A DNA stretch of 64,000 bases from Litorilinea aerophila (GTDB lineage: Bacteria; Chloroflexota; Anaerolineae; Caldilineales; Caldilineaceae): NCBI RefSeq assembly GCF_006569185.2, contig NZ_VIGC02000006.1:1-64000 (forward strand). Direction: 5' to 3'. The position numbers were made by a program, and so were the translations under genes. Position 1 is the first letter of the stretch. Every line of letters starts with the position of its first letter. Under the pieces are notes generated by a model. The model was not told the DNA's origin and searched no databases. It saw nothing but the letters and a program-made list of their open reading frames with translations. Positions 8,566 through 16,791 of the stretch are shown in pieces.

Positions 8566-9528
8566 TTACGGCTCCAGGTTGCCGAAGTCCAGGTCCACCG
8601 TGACGGCCGTTTCGCTGTCCAACAGGTTGGGAATTTTGAACAGGCTCTCCTGGAGCACCAGGCGTTGGAGCACCGGCACAGATTGACCGGCCGGCACCGA
8701 GAGGCTGAAGGGCGCGCTGGCGGTGCCCTCGCCGGGCGTGTCACAAAAATCTTCCCGCAGGGTCAAGGTCCCGTCCACCTGCAGGCTGGCATCGGCCGGG
8801 TTCAGGCGGGCCGTGAAATCCACCAGCACATGGACCAGGCCGATCTGTTTGCACCAGCGGTCGCTGATCGTGGGCTGGTCGGCATCCAGCCGGTAGCGGC
8901 GAGGGTCAAAGGGCGTCCAGAGGGGGCGACCGGAGCTGGAAAAGGTGGGGTTGCCCACGCTCATGCTCAGGGTCGTGCTGCCGGTGATGGCCAGGGTGCG
9001 GGTGAGGGAGACCGTGGGCGGCAGGGTCGGGGTGACCGTCGGCAGCGGGGCCGGTTCCGGGGAGGGGGTATTGCCGGCTGGCGTCTGGGTCGCTTCTGTG
9101 CCCGTGACCCCGGCGTGGAGGGTTCCCGTGGGGGCGGTGGTCGCCGTGACAGTCTGGGGCTCCACGGGTGGCGCAATCGCTGTGGGCGTATTGTCTTCGC
9201 CGGCCTGCGGCGGGGTACTGCCAGTTGCCGGCATAGCCGCGGCCTGGGCTGGGGAAACCGGGGTGGGCGATGGTGTCGGGGATAGTGCCGAAGAAGATGG
9301 TGCCGAAGAAGTCGAAGCAGGGGATGGGGACGCAGGGGCAGCCGCCTGCTGGGCTGGGGCTGCCGTCGTCCCGGTCTCCCCGTCGGGCGGGCGGGCAATC
9401 AGCCAGATGCCCACCAGCAGGGAGAATCCCACGAGGGCCAGGATGAAGACGGACCCGGGAAAGCGTGGCCGTTCTCCATCTCCTCCCGGCTGTTGTTCGT
9501 CCGGCGGGCGTGGTCCAACCTGCTGCAT
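8566..9528 (-). CDS. Membrane-anchored protein with Pro/Thr/Ala-rich stalk, unknown function
   Basis: A 321-residue protein if it starts at MQQVGPRPPDEQQ; GGAGG lies 13 bases upstream, rather far, so the start is moderately sure. Residues ~25-45 (GSVFILALVGFSLLVGIWLIA) form one transmembrane helix. Residues ~50-200 are a low-complexity stalk rich in Ala, Pro, Ser and Thr (repeats of TPSPTP and similar). The C-terminal ~120 residues form a folded domain (RYRLDADQPTISDRW...VHVLVDFTARLNPADASLQVDGTLTLREDF) that I do not recognise; its alternating hydrophobic pattern suggests beta structure. The topology is probably a short cytoplasmic N-terminus with an extracellular domain. The open frame upstream to 9819 runs through a repeat and is not coding. 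Confidence 0.7.
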   Translation of the reverse strand: MQQVGPRPPDEQQPGGDGERPRFPGSVFILALVGFSLLVGIWLIARPPDGETGTTAAPAQQAAAPASPSPASTSSAPSSSALSPTPSPTPVSPAQAAAMPATGSTPPQAGEDNTPTAIAPPVEPQTVTATTAPTGTLHAGVTGTEATQTPAGNTPSPEPAPLPTVTPTLPPTVSLTRTLAITGSTTLSMSVGNPTFSSSGRPLWTPFDPRRYRLDADQPTISDRWCKQIGLVHVLVDFTARLNPADASLQVDGTLTLREDFCDTPGEGTASAPFSLSVPAGQSVPVLQRLVLQESLFKIPNLLDSETAVTVDLDFGNLEP

Positions 9529-9639
9529 CTCGTTCTGGCATCCTCCTGTCGTGGGGGTAACCTGGGGCAAAGCCGGTAGCAGACGTCGGCCTGAAGCCCC
9601 CTGTCCGGGCCCCCATTGTAGCACAGGTTGACATGCCCC

Positions 9640-9800
9640 GCACGTTGGGGGCATGCAGCGGGTCCCGTTCGAGCAGCCGTAGGTCCCGTTTCCAAACGGG
9701 ACAACCGTTTGTGCGGTATGGAAACCGCACCTACGCGATGCGCCGAAATCTGGGGACGCCCCCCATCGCGATGGGTCCCGTTCAAGATCGCCAGGGTTCG
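9640..9800. repeat. Intergenic cluster of inverted repeats (GTAGGTCC type)
   Basis: This gap between the M20 deacylase stop and the membrane protein start holds several self-complementary pieces. One is catgccccgcacgttgggggcatg. Another is the palindrome gtcccgtttccaaacgggac (9683-9702). A wider pair has cgtaggtcccgtttcca (9678-9694) facing tatggaaaccgcacctacg (9717-9735). The outer pair belongs to the same family as 16632-16686 and 56417-56473. The element may act as a transcript end or processing site after the M20 gene; no T-run is seen. Confidence 0.8.
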
Positions 9801-9822
9801 TCCAACGGCCACCGGCCATGGT

Positions 9823-10944
9823 TTACGGCGCCAGGCAGAAGCGCTGGATCAGGCGCCGGTAGACCGGGACCGCAGCTTGGAGCTCGGCCACGTCGATCCA
9901 CTCGCCGATGGTGTGGGCCTGTTCAATGTTGCCGGGGCCCAGGACCACCAGTTGGGTGAAGTCCTTGAAGATGGCGGCCTCGGTGCCAAAGGGGACCGTC
10001 TCGGCCTGGCTGTGGCCGGTGGCGTCCAGGGCCGCCTGCACCACAGGGGCGTCCGGCGGAACGTAGAAGGGATCGTGGCGGTAGCCGTCTACCTCCAGGC
10101 CGTACTTCTGGGCCCGCTCCACGATCATGGCCCAGGCCAGGTCGCTGGCGTCCCCCGGCATGGGACGGAAGCTCAGGGTGCAGACTGTCCTGGCCGCGGT
10201 GACGTTGGGCTTGCAGCCGCCGTCATCGATGACCATGTTGAAGCCATTGGTGGGCGGGTTGAAGTCCCGGTTTTGGAAACGTTCATCCCGCCTGAAGAGC
10301 TCCGCCAGTTCGGCCATTTCGGCCAAAAAGGGGGCGATCTTGAAGTTGGCCGAGATGCCCTGGTCGGTGCTGGTGTGGGCGGCACGGCCGTGGGCCGTTA
10401 CCCGGATGCGGGCGCCCCCCTTGTGGGCGTAGACCGGCCGCAGGCGGGTCGGTTCGGCGATGATGCCCGCGGTGGGCCAGTTTTCCTGCAGCAGGGTCGA
10501 TTCGGCGGCCACCTGTTTGGCCCCCCCGTAGCCCACCTCCTCGTCGGCCGTGATGACCAGGTAGAGGGGATGGGCCAGCGCTTCCGCAGCCACATCCGCG
10601 GCGGCTACCACGGTCGCTGCCAGGGGTCCCTTCATGTCACAGGCCCCCCGGCCCACCAGGCGGCCCTCCTGGAGCTGGGGCTCGAAGGGCTCCCACGCCC
10701 CTGGGTCGCCCGGCACCGTGTCCGAATGGGAGAAGAGCCCCAGCCCCCCTTCGCCGTGGCCCTTGCGGGCCACCAGGCTGACCTTCTCGTGGCCTGCTGC
10801 ATCCTGATAGGCCAGCCGCTCCACGGTGAAGCCCTGGTCGGCCAGCAGCCCGGCCAGATAGTCGGCGATGGCTGCGTTGCTGGTGTCGCTGGCCGAGTTA
10901 AAGCGGATTAGCTCCCGGGTCAATTCGATCACATCCAGGCTCAT
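9823..10944 (-). CDS. M20 family deacylase (ArgE/DapE-like)
   Basis: A 373-residue zinc-dependent amidohydrolase of the acetylornithine deacetylase/succinyl-diaminopimelate desuccinylase family. The start MSLDVIELTRELIRF follows GGGGAG; the frame extends further upstream, but only into the neighbouring gene's end. Zinc-site motifs are all present: LFSHSDTVP (His73, Asp75), GACDMKGPLA (Asp103), TADEEVGYGG (catalytic Glu135 and Glu136), IIAEPT (Glu164) and QAHTIGEW near the C-terminus. The dimerisation 'lid' domain lies between. It starts 52 bases after the fumarylacetoacetase-family gene, so both are likely in one transcript. With no arginine or lysine genes nearby, hydrolysis of an N-acylated catabolic intermediate is more likely than biosynthesis. 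Confidence 0.9.
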   Translation of the reverse strand: MSLDVIELTRELIRFNSASDTSNAAIADYLAGLLADQGFTVERLAYQDAAGHEKVSLVARKGHGEGGLGLFSHSDTVPGDPGAWEPFEPQLQEGRLVGRGACDMKGPLAATVVAAADVAAEALAHPLYLVITADEEVGYGGAKQVAAESTLLQENWPTAGIIAEPTRLRPVYAHKGGARIRVTAHGRAAHTSTDQGISANFKIAPFLAEMAELAELFRRDERFQNRDFNPPTNGFNMVIDDGGCKPNVTAARTVCTLSFRPMPGDASDLAWAMIVERAQKYGLEVDGYRHDPFYVPPDAPVVQAALDATGHSQAETVPFGTEAAIFKDFTQLVVLGPGNIEQAHTIGEWIDVAELQAAVPVYRRLIQRFCLAP

Positions 10945-10996
10945 GGCTCCCCACTTCCTGTTGTTCCTGTGCCTTTCCCTCCCTGTCCCTCGACCC

Positions 10997-11926
10997 TCAC
11001 AGGGCTTCCACCGGGTTTTCCAGCACCCCCAGCCCTTGGATCTCGCCCCGAATCCGGTCGCCCGGCTGCAGACGCAGCTTCTTCGCGTGTCCAACGCCGG
11101 CCGGTGTACCCGTGCTGATCACGTCGCCTGGCTGGAGGGTGACGAACTGGGAGATGAAGGCGATGGCCTCCGCGGGCGAAAAGATCATCTGGCCGGTGCT
11201 GGCATCCTGTTGCAGTTCGCCGTTGAGCCAGAGCCGCATGCCCAGGCGGTCGGGCCGGGCGATTTCATCCGCGGTGGTCAGCCAGGGCCCCATGGGGCCG
11301 AAGGTGTCCAGCCATTTGCCCACCAGCCAGTCGAAGAACCGGTCGCCCTCCTGTTGGGGCAGAGTCTGCCGGAAGGTGAGCTCGCGGGCGGAGATGTCGT
11401 TGAAGATGGTATAGCCGGCGATGTGCCCGGCCGCCTCCTCGGGCGTCAGATCCCGGCCGGGCTTGCCGATGACCACCGCCAGCTCCAGCTCCCAGTCGGC
11501 AAAGGCGGTGGAGGGCGGGATGCGGATGGCGTCGCCCGTGCCGATGACCGTGGTGCAGGGCTTCATGAAGAAGCGAGGGATCATCTTTTCCTTGCCCACG
11601 AAGGTGCCGCCGCCTTCCTGGATGTGCTCGGCGTAGTTGCCCGCCAGGCAAAGGAGTTTGCCCGGGCAGGGAATGGGCGCGCGCAGCCGAACCTGGTCCA
11701 GGGGCAGGGCCAGCTCACCGGCGCCGTGCTCCTGGACCCACGCCACGGCTTCCTGGGCCGCACCCAGGCCGGCTTCGCCGGCGGCCAGCAGGCGGATGGT
11801 GGTGTCGGCCATGGCGGGGTCTCCCTGGCCGCTGGCCTGGAGGGCACCGGCCAGATCGTAGATGTGGTCATCCACCACCACGCCGACCCGTTCCTGTTGG
11901 TTGTGCAGATAGGTTGCAATTTTCAT
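10997..11926 (-). CDS. Fumarylacetoacetate hydrolase family protein
   Basis: A 309-residue FAH-fold enzyme; members hydrolyse or decarboxylate 2-keto compounds or dehydrate 2-keto-3-deoxy sugar acids. The start follows AAGGGGTGA. Family landmarks: LCLAGNYAEHIQE (His101), RFFMKPCTTVIGTGDAI, the metal-binding DWELELAVVIGK (Glu146, Glu148), IFNDISARE with Asp177, and GDVISTGTPAGVG near the end. In Chloroflexota and actinobacterial sugar-acid clusters this family often follows sugar dehydrogenases, which fits the four Gfo/Idh/MocA genes immediately upstream. I infer action on a 2-keto-3-deoxy acid or similar, not on fumarylacetoacetate itself, since no tyrosine pathway genes are present. Confidence 0.9.
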   Translation of the reverse strand: MKIATYLHNQQERVGVVVDDHIYDLAGALQASGQGDPAMADTTIRLLAAGEAGLGAAQEAVAWVQEHGAGELALPLDQVRLRAPIPCPGKLLCLAGNYAEHIQEGGGTFVGKEKMIPRFFMKPCTTVIGTGDAIRIPPSTAFADWELELAVVIGKPGRDLTPEEAAGHIAGYTIFNDISARELTFRQTLPQQEGDRFFDWLVGKWLDTFGPMGPWLTTADEIARPDRLGMRLWLNGELQQDASTGQMIFSPAEAIAFISQFVTLQPGDVISTGTPAGVGHAKKLRLQPGDRIRGEIQGLGVLENPVEAL

Positions 11927-12032
11927 GGTGTTGTCACCCCTTTGTTTGCCAAAAATGATACTGGTTTTCTCAGGCAGGTTTCGCGGGCATCTGGCGGGAG
12001 AATGGCGGCGGCGCGAGGTCCTGGCGCCCTTC

Positions 12033-13085
12033 TCAGCCCTGTGCCACGTCCACGCGCCGATTGCCCAACTGGTGGGACTGGAGCATGGCCAACATCACGG
12101 CCAGGGTTTTGCGGGCTTCCCGGCCCGGCGAGACCAGTTGTCCTCCGTGTTCCAGGCAGTGGATCAGTTCGGCCACGGCGGCCAGCTGATAGCTGTACTG
12201 GTATTCCCCCGGCAGGAGGTTCGTCCGGCTCCACTCATAATGGGAATCTCCCCGGATCACGGTCAGCCCCCGGTCGGAGACCTCCAGCCGCCCTTGTTCG
12301 CAGGTCAGTTCAAATTGTAAGCCGGGCAGCTGGATTTTGACGCTGTTGTAGAAGGCCCGCACGCCGTTGGCGAAGTGGATGTAGGCGGAGGCCGCCGGGT
12401 CCGTGGCCGGGTCGTGGCCGCCGTCGCTTTTGTACTCGGTGAAGTGATCGAAGCCCTCTTCCAGTTCGGCGAAGACCCAGGCGGGATCGGCTTCGGCGAA
12501 GAAGAGGATCATGTCCACCAGGTGGGTGCCGTTGCGGAAGAGCATGGCCCGGGGGCTGAACAGGTTGGCCACGATGGTGCGCAGGGGCCCCAATTGGCCG
12601 CTGCGCACTATCTCCCGGGCTCGTTGGAAGATGGGGGACCAGCGGCGGGTATGCTCGATGGAAAGGAGCACGCCGTTGGCCTCGGCGGCCGCGATCATGC
12701 GGTCGGCGTCGGCCAGGGTGGTGGCGATGGGCTTCTCGCAGAGGATGGCCCGGGCGCCGCTGTGGGCCGCGTCGACGGTGATGTCGGCGTGGAGGTGGTC
12801 CGGCGTGACCACGCTCACCAGCTCTGGCTGCTCCTGTTCCAACAACTGCCGATAGTCGGTGTACAGCCGTACATCCGGCCAGACGTCCTGCCAGGTCTGG
12901 CGGAAGGCATCCAGCGCTTCTGGCCGGATGTCACACACGGCCACCACATCGGTCTGGGGATGGCGATGGTAGGCCGCGGCGTGGGAGCGGGGCATGGCCC
13001 CGTAGAGGGGCTGCCCGGTGGGCTCGGCCGGGCGGGCAGCGCCGATGCCGGTCAGGCCGATGATGGCTGCTCGATAACGTTGCAT
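12033..13085 (-). CDS. Gfo/Idh/MocA family oxidoreductase 1
   Basis: A 350-residue NAD(P)-dependent sugar or cyclitol dehydrogenase. The N-terminal Rossmann domain begins RYRAAIIGLTGIGAARP, a variant nucleotide loop with an unusual ~15-residue insertion before DVVAVCDIR. The catalytic Lys118 lies in the standard CEKPIAT motif. The second domain holds NGTHLVDMILFF, whose His is the usual catalytic partner. It is the last of four co-directional genes of this family at 12033-16552, all with the same layout but clearly different sequences, suggesting successive oxidations, epimerisation by two dehydrogenases, or several substrates. The substrate cannot be read from sequence. Confidence 0.9.
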   Translation of the reverse strand: MQRYRAAIIGLTGIGAARPAEPTGQPLYGAMPRSHAAAYHRHPQTDVVAVCDIRPEALDAFRQTWQDVWPDVRLYTDYRQLLEQEQPELVSVVTPDHLHADITVDAAHSGARAILCEKPIATTLADADRMIAAAEANGVLLSIEHTRRWSPIFQRAREIVRSGQLGPLRTIVANLFSPRAMLFRNGTHLVDMILFFAEADPAWVFAELEEGFDHFTEYKSDGGHDPATDPAASAYIHFANGVRAFYNSVKIQLPGLQFELTCEQGRLEVSDRGLTVIRGDSHYEWSRTNLLPGEYQYSYQLAAVAELIHCLEHGGQLVSPGREARKTLAVMLAMLQSHQLGNRRVDVAQG

Positions 13086-13162
13086 GGTTGGGTCCCCTGG
13101 GTGTGGACGGACGGTTGAATGAAAGGGTGAAACGGTCGGCTTTCAGTACCGGGATGGAAGGG

Positions 13163-14239
13163 TCAGCCGGCGATGGCGATGCGGCGGCCAGTGCGGCTGG
13201 ATTCGTAGGCGGCGTCGATCACCCGGGCCACCCGCAGCGCGTCCTCGCCCCGGGTGAGGGGCGTCCCCTGGCCCTGGGCCGCCTGGATGAAGCGCCGGAT
13301 GAAGATTTCGCCGTAGACGCCGCCGTAGGCGGGGGAGGCGCCCAGGGTAAATTGCTGGTGGCGCTGAGGGGCGTCGGCCCAGTCGGGGTGGGTTGTCTCC
13401 GCGTACAGCTCTGTGGGCGCGCCCGGCGCCGTCCAGTAGAGGCGCCCCAGGCGGCCGTTGACGCCAAAGTAGGTGTCGTAGCCCCGGCTGTTGTGGTAGC
13501 CGCCGCCGCTCAGGGCCAGGGTGTAGCCCACATGCAGGCTGCCCAGCGCGCCCGAACGGAAGCGCAGGGAGAGCACCGCCACATCCTCCACGTCGATCTC
13601 CTCGCCGCTGCGGGTCTCCACCTCCGCCGCCACCGAGACGATGTCGTCCTGGGCGATGTAGTGCATCAGGTCGATGTAGTGGCAGCCCAGCCAGGAAAGG
13701 ATGCCGCCCCCCGCCTTCTCACGCTGAAAGAGCCAGTGGCCGGGGTCCCGGAACTGCACCTGGGTGGTGAGCATGCGCACTTCCACGGTCATCAGCGGCC
13801 CCAACAGTCCCTGGCCGACCAGCCTGCGCGCCTCCTGGACCACGGGGTTGGCCCGGTTCTGGTAGCAGACGCCCAGCTGGACGCCCGTGCGTCGGGCAGC
13901 TTCCAGCACCTGTTGGGTCTCCGCCGCGTTGCGCCCGATGGGCTTCTCCGCCATCAGGTGTTTGCCGGCTTCCATGACCTGGATGAAGAGGTCGGGGCCC
14001 AGGTCGTTGCGCAGGGCCGCGATAACAAAGAAAAGCTCCGGGTCGGCCAACAGTTCTGCCAGGTCGGTGAATGTCCCGGTGACCTTTTCGCCCTGGTTCT
14101 GGCGTACAGAGGCCAGCGCTTCCCCGTTGGGATCCCAAAGCAGGATCTGGGCCACTTCTGGCAGTTGTTGCAGGGTACGCAGATGGGCCAGGGAGTGGGG
14201 GTGTTCAACGCCCAGCAGGGCGGCTTTCACGGCACACAT
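13163..14239 (-). CDS. Gfo/Idh/MocA family oxidoreductase 2
   Basis: A 358-residue member of the family; MCAVKAALLGVEHPHSLAHL is taken as the start because it follows GGAGC and an upstream ATG would add unrelated residues. The nucleotide loop is LLGVEHPHSLAH instead of GxGxxG, so NAD(P) binding may be altered. The catalytic Lys99 is in MAEKPIGRN. The substrate domain has GGGILSWLGCHYIDLMHYIA, with the expected Gly-rich turn and His. It lies 77 bases before the next Gfo/Idh/MocA gene. Dehydrogenase activity on a sugar or cyclitol is likely, but the changed cofactor loop leaves some doubt. Confidence 0.87.
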   Translation of the reverse strand: MCAVKAALLGVEHPHSLAHLRTLQQLPEVAQILLWDPNGEALASVRQNQGEKVTGTFTDLAELLADPELFFVIAALRNDLGPDLFIQVMEAGKHLMAEKPIGRNAAETQQVLEAARRTGVQLGVCYQNRANPVVQEARRLVGQGLLGPLMTVEVRMLTTQVQFRDPGHWLFQREKAGGGILSWLGCHYIDLMHYIAQDDIVSVAAEVETRSGEEIDVEDVAVLSLRFRSGALGSLHVGYTLALSGGGYHNSRGYDTYFGVNGRLGRLYWTAPGAPTELYAETTHPDWADAPQRHQQFTLGASPAYGGVYGEIFIRRFIQAAQGQGTPLTRGEDALRVARVIDAAYESSRTGRRIAIAG

Positions 14240-14312
14240 GGTAGCTCCATTCAACACACTGGTACACGGCGGCAATCAAGTCCAGGGTGGGTAGTACGGC
14301 TGGTATGGAGTC

Positions 14313-14334
14313 GGTCGCGCATCCTTGCGTGACC
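14313..14334. repeat. Short GGTC(A/G)CGCATCC palindrome
   Basis: The 22 bases read ggtcgcgcatccttgcgtgacc, an inverted repeat with one mismatch. In reverse orientation it matches the right end of the elements at 43970-44037 and 45143-45210 (cacgcaaggatgcgtgacc). It lies in the 108-base gap between two Gfo/Idh/MocA genes and is probably a remnant of that family. Confidence 0.65.
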
Positions 14335-14347
14335 GAGGTGCAGGTTG

Positions 14348-15379
14348 TTAGACATGGTGAATGTAAAGCGACCGATTTGCCAGGGGAAGTGTGACTCGGC
14401 TCCCCTGGCGATGGCTCTCAGCAACGGCCAGGCATGCTTCGGTCAAGTGGTGGGTCAATTGCACGTTCCCCAGGGAAGGGCGGCCTGTCTCGTAGGCGTC
14501 CACCAGATCTTCCAGGCAGAATTGGGTGGCGCTGTGGGGGGACACCGGCGGCACTGGCACCTCCCGGAGGGTGCGCCCGCGGGCATCACCCGCCTGGCGC
14601 AGGAGGACCCGTTCGCCGTTGTTGAGGACCCGCACGCTGCCCCGGCTCCCCAAGACCTCAAACTCCCAGGTCCCCGCAGGGACTGTCGTGGCTTCAACGC
14701 CGTTGGCAAATTCCACCCGGTAGACGGCGTTAGGATCGCTATCCAGCCGGTTCTGGTCCAGGCTTAGCTCCCGGGGCAACAGCTCTCCCCACACGCTGAC
14801 GATGCCAGGATCGCCCAGGAGGAAGCTGAGGGTGTCCAGCGAGTGGATGTGGCCGTGGAGCAGGTTGGTGCCGGCGTAATGGACCGCGGTCCGGGGTTCG
14901 CCGATGGCGCCGTCAGCAATGAGGTCGCGAGCCTGGTGGTAAACCCGGTTGAAGCGCCGCAGCACGCCCGTGTTGAAGGGGATCCCCCGGCTGCTGACGG
15001 CGGCCAGGGCTGCGTCCGCTTCTTCCATGGAGCAGGCCATGGCCTTCTCACAGAAGATCATCTTCGCGCCCGCTTCCGCCGCGCCCACGGTCATCTCGGC
15101 ATGGAGGGGGCCCCGGGTACAGATGGCCACCAGGTCGGGTTCTTCCTGGCGGATCATCTCCAGGTAGTCCTCATAGAGCGCGTCCACACCCCAGCGCGCT
15201 TGAAAGGCGGCCCGCTTGGCCGGGTCGATATCGGCGCCGGCCACCACCGCCAGGAACGGACTGAGCCGACAGGCGGCCGCCACGGCCATGGGCGGTGTGC
15301 CCGGCGGCAACTCGTCGTCGATGGTGCTGCCCATGCGGCCCAACCCCACAATGGCTACCCGATAAACCCGGTCAGGCAT
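14348..15379 (-). CDS. Gfo/Idh/MocA family oxidoreductase 3 (EKA variant)
   Basis: A 343-residue protein with GGGGGAGAA before the ATG. The Rossmann loop is VAIVGLGRMGS (GxGxxG intact). The catalytic Lys112 is in FCEKAMACSMEEAD: the usual EKP is EKA here and in the next gene, a variant that can change the backbone around the catalytic lysine. The C-terminal domain contains HYAGTNLLHGHIHSLDTLSFLLGD, with the His of the active site. It starts 75 bases after its upstream neighbour stops. Shared EKA and similar N-termini (IDDE or IDNE after the nucleotide loop) make genes 3 and 4 a sub-pair, probably an in-place duplication. Confidence 0.9.
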   Translation of the reverse strand: MPDRVYRVAIVGLGRMGSTIDDELPPGTPPMAVAAACRLSPFLAVVAGADIDPAKRAAFQARWGVDALYEDYLEMIRQEEPDLVAICTRGPLHAEMTVGAAEAGAKMIFCEKAMACSMEEADAALAAVSSRGIPFNTGVLRRFNRVYHQARDLIADGAIGEPRTAVHYAGTNLLHGHIHSLDTLSFLLGDPGIVSVWGELLPRELSLDQNRLDSDPNAVYRVEFANGVEATTVPAGTWEFEVLGSRGSVRVLNNGERVLLRQAGDARGRTLREVPVPPVSPHSATQFCLEDLVDAYETGRPSLGNVQLTHHLTEACLAVAESHRQGSRVTLPLANRSLYIHHV

Positions 15380-15454
15380 GATGGGTTCTCCCCCTCTGTG
15401 CTATCTGGTCCACCCAATCGCTTCGCTGGTTGGTTCCACTCTGGAAACATGCCA

Positions 15455-16552
15455 TCAGGAAGCTCCCTGAACGTCGAATTTGGGTTGGTGGGGGGCCACT
15501 GACCGCTGGAGGCGCAGGCTGCGCTCGGTGAGGGGCAGGCGGACCCGCGCCCCGCCCCGCCGGTGGGAGGCGATGAAGCCAAAGATGATCTCCATGCCGG
15601 CCAGGGCGACCCGGGGCCCCCCCCGGGTGGGCTCGCCGGTATCCAGCGCGTGGACCAGGTCCTCAATGAGCCGCAGGGTGGAGCTGGCCGGTTCCACGCC
15701 GGCAAAGGGCGTCGCCACCAGCCCCTTGCGGTTCCCCGCGTCGATGACCTGCCGGGTGCGGTAGAGCCACTCCTGACCATCGTTCAGGGCTGTCAGGCTC
15801 CCCTCATCGCCGATGGCTTCCACCTCCAGGCCCCGGGCGGTGAGTAGTGCGTGGGCCGTGACCCCGTTGGCAAAGTGGATGGTGCCCATGCCCACCGGGT
15901 CCACCGGCAGGATGTCGCCGGTCTGGGGCACATCGTCGTTGGGCAGGTGCGCCTGAACCCATGAGACCGGCTGATCGTTGTTGAGGTACAACAGCAGGTC
16001 GAAGGTATGGCTGGCGGTGTTGAAGAGGGTTCCGTTGTGGTAGACGATGAGGGTCTGCAGCTTGCCCACGGCTCCCCGGTCGATGGCCGCCTTCATGTGT
16101 TCGTAGATGGGGGACCAGCGGCGGTTGGTGCCCAGGTTGAAGGCGATGCCATGGCGCTCCACCGCTTCCACCATGGCGTCGGCCTCGGCCAGGGAGGCGG
16201 CCATGGCCTTCTCTGCGTAAATGGCCCGCACACCATTTTCCGCCGCGAAGATGACGATCTCGGCCCGGGGCTCCGGCTGGGTGGCCACGCTGACGATGTC
16301 CGGCTGCTCTCGCCGGATCATCTCCCGGTAATCGGTGTATTGGCGTTCCTTGGGCACGTGATACCGCTCCCCGAAACGTTCCATCACGTCGGTGCGCAGG
16401 TCCGCGCAGGCCACCAGTTCCGTCCGGGGGCAGGCCACAAAGCCAGCCGCGTGGGAGTAGGGGGGCACATGCCAGCGGGAGCCCGCCACTTCGTTGTCGA
16501 TGAAACCGCCCATGCGGCTGCAGCCGATCACGGCGGCCCGGTAGCGTTTCAT
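15455..16552 (-). CDS. Gfo/Idh/MocA family oxidoreductase 4 (EKA variant), first gene of the row
   Basis: A 365-residue protein starting MKRYRAAVIGCSRMGGFIDNE. The frame reaches back to 16624, but the promoter at 16763-16791 and the SD-like AAAGGCAG favour this start. The catalytic Lys115 is in YAEKAMAASLAEAD (EKA instead of EKP, as in the next gene). The substrate domain has HNGTLFNTASHTFDLLLYLN, with the catalytic His. As the first gene after a sigma-70-type promoter, it probably heads a transcript running through the three related genes and the FAH and M20 hydrolases. It lacks a signal peptide and should be cytoplasmic. Confidence 0.9.
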   Translation of the reverse strand: MKRYRAAVIGCSRMGGFIDNEVAGSRWHVPPYSHAAGFVACPRTELVACADLRTDVMERFGERYHVPKERQYTDYREMIRREQPDIVSVATQPEPRAEIVIFAAENGVRAIYAEKAMAASLAEADAMVEAVERHGIAFNLGTNRRWSPIYEHMKAAIDRGAVGKLQTLIVYHNGTLFNTASHTFDLLLYLNNDQPVSWVQAHLPNDDVPQTGDILPVDPVGMGTIHFANGVTAHALLTARGLEVEAIGDEGSLTALNDGQEWLYRTRQVIDAGNRKGLVATPFAGVEPASSTLRLIEDLVHALDTGEPTRGGPRVALAGMEIIFGFIASHRRGGARVRLPLTERSLRLQRSVAPHQPKFDVQGAS

Positions 16553-16631
16553 GGATCTTCTGCCTTTCGAGTCGTTTGGCGTCCGCTGTCTGGGTAGAAG
16601 TCGTGATACCGATTGTCTTATCAAGAGGCAT

Positions 16632-16686
16632 CGTAGGTCCGGTTTCCATACGTGACCGCTGGTCCGGTATGGAACCCGGACTTACG
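16632..16686. repeat. GTAGGTCCGGTTTCCATA inverted repeat
   Basis: The left arm cgtaggtccggtttccata (16632-16650) faces tatggaacccggacttacg (16668-16686), 17 of 19 bases pairing around a 17-base loop. It is the same family as the perfect copy at 56417-56473 and the cluster at 9640-9800. It falls in the leader of Gfo/Idh/MocA gene 4, between its promoter and its start codon. Confidence 0.88.
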
Positions 16687-16702
16687 AAATCACGAGCGCC
16701 AC

Positions 16703-16761
16703 TTCGCAAGAGAACCGGTATCAACTGGTCGGAGTTCCAGGGGATTTGTTTATCTTGCGAA
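16703..16761. promoter_or_regulatory. Candidate operator: TTCGCAAGA inverted pair in the leader
   Basis: ttcgcaaga (16703-16711) and its exact reverse complement tcttgcgaa (16753-16761) have centres 50 bp apart, close to five helical turns. The second half abuts the -10 box at 16763. The same 9-mer occurs once more, at 56393-56401, beside other promoters. Between the halves lies ggggatttgtt, which is shared with the leader at 39874-39885. A repressor or activator site is an inference from position and symmetry. Confidence 0.45.
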
Positions 16762-16762
16762 C

Positions 16763-16791
16763 ATACTAGCAGAGGGGGCGTTCCCTGTCAA
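16763..16791 (-). promoter_or_regulatory. Sigma-70-type promoter for the Gfo/Idh/MocA row
   Basis: On the minus strand a perfect TTGACA (16791-16786) is followed after exactly 17 bases by TAGTAT (16768-16763). Transcription would start near 16756 and leave a leader of about 200 bases before the first start codon (16552). The -35 box overlaps the stop codon of the oxidase gene (ACT TGA CA), so the upstream gene ends exactly where this promoter begins. Confidence 0.8.
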
